In this document: positions 35,841 through 46,414 of the stretch, one piece after another
Position numbering within the stretch: the first letter of the stretch is position 1
Layout of the letters: each line of letters begins with the position of its first letter
Origin: Selaginella moellendorffii
Taxonomy: Eukaryota > Streptophyta > Lycopodiopsida > Selaginellales > Selaginellaceae
Length of the DNA: 64,000 bases
Assembly: GCF_000143415.4 (NCBI RefSeq)
Contig: NW_003314370.1
Location: 211,546-275,545 of the forward strand
Direction: 5' to 3'
Program-made: the position numbers and the translations under genes
The notes under the pieces: generated by a model
What the model saw: the letters and a program-made list of their open reading frames with translations, nothing else
Told to the model about the DNA's origin: nothing
Database searches by the model: none

Positions 35841-35947
35841 ACCTAAACTAAAGTCTAAGTCACTAAAATTAGATGGAAGGCCACCTTCCTCCTTTTCCTC
35901 TATGTCTTTCAAAAAATTTGAAAGGATAGAATTCAATAACAAAGATT

Positions 35948-38900
35948 TGTAGCAGGTAATTATACTAATAGTTACTTATCGACAAGTCCTTTTAGATATT
36001 CTTTCCTTTCTACAATAACTGTAGCACATGTGGTTTTGACCCTTTATCCTATGGTGATTTACCATAGGATAACACCACGAAGCGGAACCTAAACCCTCTT
36101 TATGCCATGTGACAGATGCCATGTGTCATATGCCACATGTCCATAAGAACCCGAGGTTCAGGGCCTTGGGCCACTGAACGAAAGAATGGTGCCAAACTTC
36201 CAAGCATGGAGCCAAAGAGTGATAGAACCGAACCACAGAGCAACTCTCGAGCATAAAGCCCAAGGAGCGAAGGGATAGGAGCCCGAAGGGACTTAGAACA
36301 GTCCTAGAGTAACTAGCATCCCAATGCCAAGACTAGCACACAAAACGGAGCCAAACGGAGTCTGGTGCTATTTTGGCATACCGGTGGCCTAACGTGAAGA
36401 TATGGGTACTCCACCAACTAGCATGGAATGGAACTTGGGCTTGGACCCAAGCCGAACACAGAACAAGGACAGGCACGCAAGCGGGAGCTAGACTATGCCT
36501 CAGGTTGGTCAGCCATGCTCGACCTACCCACTATCCCTACTATACATTTGGAACCCCCACAGCCCCCCCCCCCCGTTGAGGAACACACGCTTTGGGCTTT
36601 CACCCCAAACCTCCCTTTGTATTAGGAGTTAGTATCTGGGACAAGCTCGAAACTTATTAAATATGGAATGTCCTTAACACATCCATAAGCTAAACTTTAT
36701 AATGCAAAGCTAATGAAGAGCATATCTGCATCAATCCAAAAGCTAAGCATAACGAAACTATGCTCAACAAGTGATCACCAAACGATCCTCCATGAATCCA
36801 TCTATAGCAAGACGTAATTCACTTCATAACAAGCACAAAAAGAATCATCAATGACCAATATATCCCAACTGAAATCCAACAAGGATTCAATCATTAATTC
36901 TTCCTCTCGTAAAGTTAGCATAATCTATGACTGAAATCACTTTTCAAGGAAAAGTCAAAGCTCAACCCCTACTAAATAATCTCGTCTAAACACAACTAAC
37001 TCAAATTTGCCACTTAGCTGGTTTGAACGTCAATTTAATTGTTAACTAGCAAATGCATGAATGCCAATAACACAAAGCCATAGCCAAATCGTCAACACTA
37101 TCTTCATTAAGACTAATGAAACTCAATATCAATCCTAAGAAGAGACATCTCATTTCACTCGAATCTCAACCTCAATAATGTCAACGACAAGGCATCACTT
37201 CAATGCCATCAACAACAGAACAAAGCTAGCAGAAAGCAAGAGTGAATCACCACTCAAAACTTTCTAGCAACCAAACTAACCAAAGTCGGAGATACTTTAC
37301 TTAGTATCCGAGACCAATCTCTTAACAATACTCAGTCACAGATAACACTTCCTCAAGGAATGAATCACCACATCCAAGACTCCATGAAATCCAACACCAC
37401 GAATTAAACGCAACCAAATGATATTAACAGAGGTAGAGTTAACATACCAACATGGACAAACCATGTAAGTCTAACGACATGATCCTCCACAACACCATCC
37501 GGTAAAGCAAACCCATCACTACTAAATCATCATCGAGTGAAGCAAAAGTCAAAATCCCTTGACAAAGTCTATAAGCAATCACTAATTGCCAAGCAACTAA
37601 CAACCACTTGTCAACTTACCTTCACAAAACCCGAACAGTAAACCTGTGTCATCAAGTTATATACTTGGCCAACATGAACGTAATACCCCAGGCACGAGAT
37701 AAAGGTTTGTGGACAAGCACAAACTAAATGACCACTCGAATCCAACTCAACCGTAATAAACTCACTAACATGTCTAGTCAATAGCTCCGAACATGCCTTG
37801 AAGAGGCTAGCTACACATGATCAACATTAAGTCGAAACTCAAGTGAAGACCATGAAATGGACTCATATCGGTACACAACCTCCTTATAGACAAAGCTATA
37901 ATATGGGTACCAACATCTCAAACTCAAACAACTAAGTTGAACATCACCATCCTTAGCCAAGGTGCAGGGCCACCAAGACCAAGTCAAGATCAGCGAGAGC
38001 TCACTACTGTCATAGAGTCTAGCAAAATGCAAAGTGCAACCTGCTACCAAGCATAACGCTACAAAAGAAAGGCACAAGGGTCACCTTTCTAGAAAAGTGC
38101 AACAGTCACTTTTCTACACTAACTCCAGACTCTATCCAACTCAATTGCCTTAGCCTCAAAAGTTAGCATCCCTTTTGGGCTGCATCATACAAACTACCTA
38201 CTAAGGTCTAAGCCAACCGAAGTCAACTCCAACCCTTTCACTAGTTTGTATTGGCTTACGAAAACAGAATGGTTTTCAAGCAAAGTGATCAAAAGATCAA
38301 CCATTGTATAAGTCTAAGAAAATTTATAGAAAATTTCTATCCTAGAGAAAGAATGACTCTTAGTCCAGGAATACAAACTTTCAAGATTCAACCAACTTCC
38401 TCCTACTAACAACTTCACATAAGTTCACCTCAACACAAATTCTCATGACCTATAGTATGCTTAAGCCTCAAACATCTTTTTGCCCATTCTTTCGACATCC
38501 AACACCAACATCCGTAAAATGCAAATGGAACATCTAAGGCTTGATCACGAAGACCACATCTTCAGATATCCATATTGTATTAACACTCTTCTTCAACCAC
38601 CTTCAAGATCTAATGTGAAGCTAAAACACTAACAAGAAAAATGACATGGAAAATCAAGCTCTAAGGAAACTTCCTCATGACTTAAAATAACAATGTTATT
38701 TCCACTAACACAAGTGCTAGTAATGTCAATGCCTCAACTTCACACCTTCTCTATCCAACAATCTACTCCAACTGTTAACAGATCAACTAATGAGCTATAG
38801 CAAATGAATGTTACAACCCTTTCCAACACCTTATGCGCAAACCCTCAAGGAAACAAGGAACATGGAACCAACTTAAGCTTAGCATAATGAACCACCATCG

Positions 38901-41900
38901 AGAATCTAGTCAAAGCTACTACAATGCTACTTCGTGCAAGTAGACTAGCTTCACTATCAACCATTTTGGGGTTGATCATCGTAACCAAGCAACTTCGTAA
39001 ACACATTGCTTATTATCACATGGATATGATATAAGTATCACAATGACTTGATCATCAATTGAGTAACACCACGAGCAATGCCAATGTCATTACTTCAAAG
39101 GTTTACATGAAATATCAAGTGCCAACTCAACTCGACAAAATGCAACATAAATGCCACACTCCACCAATAGAGATTTACAACACCCAACACCATTAACTTG
39201 TGTTCACAACATGGACAAGCTCATGCCATTTGCTATCCGACCAAACTCAAAACTTAACCCAACACCAAGCTACTTAAGGAGCAATAGCAAAGTTCCCCAG
39301 AAAAGAATTGAGCATTGTAACCCAAGTCTTCTAATAGCAAGTCTAGATAAATTGGTTTAGCGCTTCACCGCTATCCATCCCACGACTCACCACTTACAAG
39401 ACCATCATTTCCAACATGTATCAAAGTAGGGACTCATGATTGCATAATGTGAACTCATTGCAAATCATCTCTCCAAGAAGAAAAGATGATTTACGTGTTT
39501 GATCCTTCGTCCCCAACGACTCTCTTTTCGGTCTCATCTTTGACTACACCTCAAGCTTGCGTTCGCACTGCCTTCAGTCCAATCCAAGAAAAATTTATGA
39601 GAGAGCATAGCAATGATTACTTGAACCAATAAACTAATCCCTATAGTCTTAGTTGATTCACTTGTAATCATGCCTAGGAAGGATCTACTAGTGCCGTGCT
39701 AAACAGCTACGGACCAGCCTATTTGCCAGTCATAGCAAACTCAGGGAAGGTTTGCTTTAACTTATAGTATATGGAACAACTCACGGAACAAATTGGAACA
39801 ACTCATGAAACCACCGATAGGCTAACATTAATCCTGCCAACTCAAAGTATAACCTTGAGTTGCTAATACGCCTCACTCATGAGTCCAAGTTCAAACTTGT
39901 GCAAATGGACTAACTCAATCCATCTTATGAGCCCAAGAGCAAGCTCACATTATTACGGTACAACAAGGTAACCAAATCCATACCCAAGGAACAATTGCAA
40001 AGCCTTTGCACCCAAACGTATACCCACTCGGATCATCGTTTTCATCTCTGCGTATGCAACGAGATTAGTTGCCCAATCTCATTGTATAGTACTCGCTGAG
40101 ACATCTTCTAATACCAAATGTAGCACATGTGGTTTTGACCCTTTATCTTATGGTGATTTTACCATAGGATAACACCACGAAGCGGAATCTAAACCCTCTT
40201 TGTGCCACGTGACAGATGCCACGTGTCCATAAGAACTCGAGGTTCAGGGCTTTGGGCCACTGAACGAAAGAACGGTGCCAAACTCCCAAGCATGGAGCCA
40301 AGGAGTGATGGAACCGAACCACAGAGCAACTCTCGAGCATAAAGCCCAAGGAGTGAAGGGATAGGAGCTCGAAGGGACTTAGAACAGTCCTAGAGTAACT
40401 AGCATCCCAATGCCAAGACCAGCACACAAAACGGAGCCAAACGGAGTCTGGTGCTATTTTGGCATACCGGTGGCCTAACGTGAAGATATGGGTACTCCAC
40501 CAACTAGCATGGAATGGAACTTGGGCTTAGACCCAAGCCGAACACAGAACAAGGACAGGCACGCAAGCGGGAGCTAGACTATGCCTCAGGTTGGTCAGCC
40601 ATGCTCGACCTACCCACTATCCCTACTATACATTTGGAACCCCCACAGCCCCCCCCCCCCGTTGAGGAACACACATTTTGGGCTTTCACCCCAAACCTCC
40701 CTTTGTAGCTGGAGTTAGTCTCTGGGACAAGCTCGAAACTTATTAAATATGGAATGTCCTTAGATTGCGAATTTGGACACGGAACAAACACCATCGTGTT
40801 CAGGCTGATCTCTACATTCCGGGCATGATAGCGAGGGTGTTTGGCAGACACAGTAAGTTATCATTTAGCGATATTAAGGGACCAAGCTCAATATCGCGGG
40901 GGTTCCCAACACTAGCAAGTGCAAACCAACATCATGAGTTTCTCATTATCATGTCAAGTCTGCTTGACTAAATGACAACTTAGGATTTCCTTCTTTAGTG
41001 CCCTTTTAGTCTAAGTGCACATGTGATGACCAATTTCTCAACTAGCTTAGGCGGAGATTAATAACGGGCCCAACAATACCAACCTCCTGCCGTTGTGGCA
41101 GTAAGGTAAGAGTGTTCATAAGGAGTAGTTGACAGGTAACTTTTGATACCCGAAGTCACATTTGCGACAATAACGGCATGAAGTCAATATTGCTAGACCC
41201 TTTCAGTCTCCACTCAAGTTAGTTGAGAAACTGGTCATCATATATGTACTTATGCCAAATAAACATAAAGTAAAAACTTTTATATGTTTCTTGTTGAGCA
41301 TACTCGGCCCGATATGAGAAACTTATATATTGGCTTGCACTTGCTAGTGTTGGGAACCTCTGCAATATTGAGTTTGGTCCCTCAATATTTGCTAAATGAT
41401 AATTTACTGTGTCCATTGTGACACTCTTATTATCATGTACCTTATGTTAATTCCGTTTGATCTCAATTGCTATTTATGGAAAGTATTTAAATTTGTTAAT
41501 TTGGCATATCTAAAGAATGTAGAAATTGTTTTGAACACAATGGTGTTAGTCCCATGTCTAAATTTGCAATTTAAAACCATTCCATATTTAGTAAATTTCA
41601 AATTAGTCCCATAAACTAACTCCAAGTGACTAAGGGTGAAAGCCATGCCCAAAGCTCTAAGACTATTCCAAATTGCTCCATGCTCCTATCCTTTCGTTCT
41701 TTGGGTTGAATGTTCAAGAGTCACTCCATGCTTCGGTTTTTTTATTTCTTGGCTACAAGTTTAAGAGTTTAGATTTATTCCTTCATTCAATGGCCTAAAG
41801 CCCTGAAACTTAAATTCTATTCTGCTATCATTTGACATATGGCATGTGGCATATGACATGTAACACATGGCATATAAAGGGTTTAGGTTCTGTTTCTTCG

Positions 41901-41953
41901 TTATCCTATGATAAATTACTATAGAATAAAGGGTGAAAACCACATAAGCTACA
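35948..41953 (-). mobile_element. Old inverted LTR of the same family, split by a younger insertion
   Basis: The left piece (35948-36019, 72 bp) and the right piece (41175-41953) together read, in inverted orientation, as one LTR of the family seen at 5964-6832. They start TGTAGCAGGTAATTATAC, continue through GGCATGAAGTCAATATTGCTAG and end GCTACA. The match runs continuously across the join once the 36020-41169 element and one ATAAC are removed. It is heavily AT-decayed. Its own target duplication is not clear (AGATT against CAATC). Confidence 0.8.
36020..41169 (+). mobile_element. Young LTR retroelement, non-coding internal region, TSD ATAAC
   Basis: The left LTR starts at 36020 and matches the right LTR (40119-41169) for about 660 bp at high identity, up to GGAATGTCCTTA near 36678, after which its last 390 or so bases are missing. 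The right LTR starts TGTAGCACATGTGG and ends GCGACA. Perfect 5-bp repeats ATAAC flank the element (36015-36019 and 41170-41174). The internal 3.4 kb (36679-40118) has no frame above about 95 codons and no gag or pol similarity. Its plus strand is rich in A and C and poor in G. A non-autonomous LARD-like element fits. No clear primer-binding site or polypurine tract was found. Confidence 0.85.
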
Positions 41954-43213
41954 CAATCAACTCAATCATTAGCAAACCAGCTTCCATATCTAATGTTATA
42001 AAACATGTTATGCTAAACTTGATGAATCACTATAGTAAAATTTAAAGTATGAATAAATATGGCATTTATGCACAAAGGGATATCATCCACCCATCGTGAC
42101 ATATCTTCTGTACATTTGTATATTTTACTATTTGCAAACTTTCTATTTACATTTACTCATTAGCTCAACAAACCAGGCTTGGCTTCTAGGGCTACATATC
42201 TAAATTTCAGGGAGCTAGCAGTCATTGATCAGATCATTAATTAGCAACCAATGCAGTTGTAAAAACAGCTCAAGAACCCTAGAAATAGAGTCTATCTATC
42301 AGGCACCAGATTCAAACGAATGTGTCAGTCTCATGCTTTTTGGGGGCGGCGCAAGACTTTGTCATGGGACCTTTCAAACAGTATATGAAAAGAATGAGTG
42401 AATTACACACTATAAAACAGAAGAAAAATGAAGCAAATTAACTTGTTGGAAACGGTAAACGCTGCTTAATGGAAATGAAAATGACCTATGATTGTTGACT
42501 CATCGGATAACATGGACACGTCATTCAAGAAAAATGCGCAAGTAACCAGCCAGATGACAACAAATGTAGGTCTACCCTGGAGGAGGAGGTACTTGCTGAC
42601 GTTGACCGGAAGAACCGGCTACAGCCGGTCGAGGCAAGAACCACAGCTACCCCTCTTTCTTTGGCAGAAAAGATAAGAAGCGAGCAAGCACTCTTTCTTT
42701 GAGCCTGTGCGTGTGGTTTTTCCCCCTTCTTTTTCTCTTTGCGTGTGGGAGGGCGAGCGCCATCCCAGCGCAGTGGCGAGGGGATGAGAAGCAGCGCTTG
42801 TGGGTTTGCTTGACACGATGTGGGTTGCAATCGAGGCTGCGTGGATGGCTGGATTCGAGAGAAAGAAGCACAGGCACAAGCCCCCTTCGTCGGCCTCCTA
42901 ACGATCAGTCTTTCTTGTCAAGAGCAGCGCAGCGAGAGCAGAAAGGAGAATTTTTGTGAGTAAACCAGTGTGTGAGAGAGAGAGGAATTTTTTCTTCCCC
43001 CCTTGTATAGACTATCCCCAACTTCTTCTCGATCGAGCGAGTGAGTTTTTGCTGGTTGGTCTTGAGATCTCGGTGTGTGTGTGTGTTGCGTGGTTTTCTA
43101 GTTGGTACTGTTTGTGCAGTGTCGTGATTTGTTTTCGGAGCTACAGTCGCTGAGTGGCCCCGCGTTTTCTCTTTTTTTCTCCTCCTACCTTTCTTTCTTT
43201 TCGTTTGTCTGGG
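41954..43213 (+). other. Spacer and leader of the DRM1-like gene
   Basis: AT-rich up to about 42500, then a CT/GA-rich stretch (42650-43200) with GAGAGAGAG near 42970 and GTGTGTGTG near 43075, as often seen in plant 5' leaders. No coding region is supported. Confidence 0.4.
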
Positions 43214-43866
43214 ATGGGCCTTTTGGACAAGCTGTGGGACGACGTTGTAGCCGGGCCACAGCCGGAAACAGGACTTGGAAAGCTTCGCGAGAGAGAACTC
43301 GTCAATGCTGCAAGAGGTAACAAAAACAATCCTTTTGTTTCCAGAGCGTGTCTGATGGATCGGCGTTCATTTGCTACAGCCAAAGAGAAGATGATCCGTG
43401 CACCAGGATTTCGTCCGCCTTTTCTCGTTACTACTCCCGTCACTCGCGACAATTCCCCGGCAACCAGCCCAGGCTCGTCGACATGTAAGTTGCCACGTTG
43501 TTCTTCTTTTGTTGTTTCCTCGGGGCGATCTCTGGAGCTTTTGTTTAGTTTTTCGGTTTGTGACTGTCCTGATATTGTAGATAAAGCTGTGATCTTTGTT
43601 AGTGGCCATAGCTTCTGATGGATCTTTGCTTTTTTCCTCGTTGCAGTGTCAGAGCTGGGGTGGAAGCTGTCGTGGTCTCCATCGAACAGGAAAATGGTGG
43701 ACGAAGTTGCCGCTGCTGCTGCTGCTACTGCGAGCAGTCCTGAGCCGATATCTCCCAGTGCCTGCGAGTGGTAAGTCAAGAAAAAACACTTTTCTACCAC
43801 TTTTTTCTAGACATTCATAAGCGATGTGTATTTGCCAGGATGGTCGCCAGTATTTTGGATCGATAA
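43214..43866 (+). CDS. Dormancy/auxin-associated protein (DRM1/ARP family)
   Basis: Three exons, 43214-43484, 43647-43770 and 43839-43866, encode 140 residues. The start MGLLDKLWDDVVAGPQPE is the family's hallmark N-terminus. The middle is Ser/Pro-rich (TTPVTRDNSPATSPGSST), and the tiny last exon yields the hallmark C-terminus, here CEWMVASILDR. Without splicing of the last intron a stop would follow CEW directly, so the 28-nt exon decides the ending. DRM1/ARP proteins are small, largely disordered, induced in dormant or growth-arrested tissue and repressed by auxin; their biochemical role is not settled. Confidence 0.88.
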
Positions 43867-44150
43867 AGGCGAATAGATAAGTCCAACCGATATATGTGTA
43901 ACGTGTGTGAATACGAGAACTATATATAAACAAAGAAGCAATCAAAGAAAAGTTTGAAAGCACATATCTTTCAATCAACAGCGGTGGAGATTCGATAGAA
44001 CTTCGTGCAAGGATTATACTTTGGCTGGGTGATTGCTCACTATGCTATAAGGATCTCTCTTTTCTTCTTTGACTCTCGAGGTAGAAGAAGAACAAAGAAG
44101 AGATAATAAATAGAAAGATCTTTTCTTTTGCCACAATCACTTTCGTTCAT

Positions 44151-45668
44151 TCACAACCTGGACGAGATAAGTGGGGTCTTTTTCTGGAGGTGAGCGGCAG
44201 CAGCGGCGACTCCACTTCCGAGCACAACCGGGTATCCAATGTCTTTGAGGATCATCTCCACCCCACTTAAGGCTCCCAGCAGTTGCAACTGGGGCAAAAG
44301 AAAGCTTCTTGAGTCGTGAAAGTTTTCCATAAAAAAGAAAGAACTTCTCACCTCGTTTACGAAACCCAGGTGCCCAATCCTGAAAACCTTGCCTGCCACT
44401 TTGTTGAGTCCCACTCCCAAGCTCAAGTTATACTTTTTCCATGCCATCTTCACCACGTCTAAGCTGTTGATATAAGGTGGTACCACCACTGCTGTTACGG
44501 TGTCACTGTTCCACTCGGGACGTTTAGTGCACAGCTTCAGTCCCCACGCTGCCACCGCTAGCCTGCGAAGATTTCACAAAAAATAGCGTCAAAAACCTCT
44601 CAAAGTAAAGATACACTTGGAAAAATGAAAACATCGAACCTTGTGGCTTCTCCAAGCCTGGCGTGCCTCTTGATAACGTTGTCCAGGCCCTCCTCGAAGA
44701 TCAAGTCGAGAGAGGCTCGAAGAGCGTAGAGCATCTGGCTCGAGGGAGTGTAAGGCCAGTAGGAGCCGAGCTTGTAAAACTTGAGGTAGTCGGCCCAGTC
44801 GAAGAACACTCGGGGAGAGGTGGCCGTCTTGGCTGCCTCGAGAGCTTTTGGTCCGGCACAAACTATTCCCAATCCCGTTGGAAGTCCCAGAGCCTTTTGG
44901 GACCCCGTCAAGGCAACGTCCACTCCCCACTCGTCCATCTTAAACTCGATTGCTCCAATCGATGAAACTCCGTCCACCAGCAGCAATGCCGGATGCTTAT
45001 GCTTATCTAGTAAGGAAAAAAAAGAAAAAAAAACCAAGGAAGAAACAACGTAAGTTTCATGAAGGATATGAAACAAAAAAGAAGAAACGAACCGAGGAGT
45101 GCTCGTATCGATGGGATGCTATTGGTAACTCCGGTAGAAGTTTCATTGTGGACGATACATATAGCTTTGATCTCGTGATTATAATCCATGGCCAACTTAG
45201 CGTTGAGGATGTTAAGGTCGGCTCCAGCTCCCCACTCGCAGTCCACTACGTCCACGTTAAACTTGAGGCGCTGCATTTGATCGATCCAGAGCAGGCTAAA
45301 CTGTCCCAGACGGAACGAGACAATCTTATCTCCAGGTGATAATGTGTTGGTCAGTGCACTCTCCCAAGCTCCAGTTCCTGAGAGAAAAAAAAAGGAAAAA
45401 AAAAGCATTTTCGAACTTGACTTCACAGGAAGAGCAGCAAGAAAAAAGAGATTTTTTGAGTACCTGTTGTTGGAAAGATGAACGAAGTGGCAGTCTTGGT
45501 CTTAAACAGATCCTTGACACCGTCCAGCACGGATTTGGAGAGCGTAGCAAACGCTGGAGAGCGATGATCCTCGTTCCCCCTACTAAATGCTTGAATTACC
45601 TTCTCGGGGACATTGGTCGGCCCTGGAACGAAGAGATGATTCCTGCCAGGCGCGGGGAAGTACTCCAT
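44151..45668 (-). CDS. AGT1: Serine:glyoxylate aminotransferase (AGT1), peroxisomal
   Basis: About five exons give a protein near 400 residues, the family's usual length. It starts MEYFPAPGRNHLFVPGPTNVP. PLP-enzyme signatures follow in order: FIFPTTGTGAWESALTN (cofactor-binding loop), LLLVDGVSSIGAIEFKMDEW (Asp that contacts the PLP nitrogen) and DVALTGSQKALGLPTG (Schiff-base Lys). Further on are RVFFDWADYLKFY and YWPYTPSSQMLYALR, and near the end GLNKVAGKVFRIGHLG. The C-terminus is SRL, a type 1 peroxisomal targeting signal. AGT1 converts serine and glyoxylate to hydroxypyruvate and glycine in the photorespiratory cycle. Confidence 0.93.
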
Positions 45669-46414
45669 CTCGACTCTCCTCTTCGGCGGGGCTCTCCCAC
45701 CGGAGCTCTATCTATCACAAACACAGAGTGGTGTCAATGCTACGTGCTAAGTAATAAGCCAGAAAACGGAAACTCCACAGCCACACAAGCGTGATTGGAT
45801 GATCCGTGAGCTCACCGTGAAGTAATGGCTTTAGATTAGTGGTAAGAAAGGATCGACGTGTTTCTCCAAAGATCTGGGAGGCGAGACTTGATGTTAAGTG
45901 AAAAGATGATCCAGGCTTGAGAAAAAAGAAAATCATACCAGTTTAGATGTTCCAGAGGCGATGACAAATCGACATCATCCGGAAGTGCCAGCAGAAAAAT
46001 ACGAGGAGCACACGAACCAGGTGATCCTGAAAAGATGAAAGATTAAATCATAAAAAGAAAGAGGACATTCCAAGAATTAAACCAGAAACTTCAGCTATTA
46101 GAACGAAATAAGAAATACAAGCTTTTGCGTGACCAGATATATATATATGTATATACAGGAAAAGTTTTTCCTTTTGTGCTGTGGAACAATCGAGATGGAT
46201 TACAGAAAACAGCGAGATGGCTGTCTTCTCCATTCGCATTTTCCTGTCTTCCCTCAAGCAAGTTTGAGCTACCAAGGCAAAGACCATAAACACATACCTC
46301 TCAAGAAAATGTCCAAGCTCCTCCGACTCCAAGTTGCCATTTTTTCCTCGAGCCAAGGAAAAAACTTCACAAGCATTTCCTTTTGTTCTTGTCGTCGTCA
46401 TCGTTTCGATCGTG
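45669..46414. other. Spacer between AGT1 and the NIN-like gene
   Basis: Holds the 5' region of AGT1 and the 3' end of the NIN-like gene. A short (AT)n tract lies near 46138-46150. No gene is supported. Confidence 0.4.

Larger units (their letters stand above)
26700..35947. other. AT-rich gene-free repeat block
   Basis: About 9 kb with strongly raised A+T and no frame that looks like protein. It contains a degraded partial LTR (27551-27920), a diverged tandem array (28500-29420), a (TA)n tract, a pair of related 450-bp segments and the assembly gap. The rest shows only low-complexity AT sequence. The composition is very unlike the gene regions on either side. Confidence 0.7.

Noticed and set aside
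26700..35947. Organelle DNA insertion as the source of the AT-rich block
   Set aside because: No plastid or mitochondrial gene, rRNA or tRNA was recognised; LTR remnants and tandem repeats explain part of it better.
43154..43213. Upstream extension of the DRM1-like frame
   Set aside because: The frame is open but reads as pyrimidine-rich leader; the family's hallmark start MGLLDKLWDD begins at 43214.
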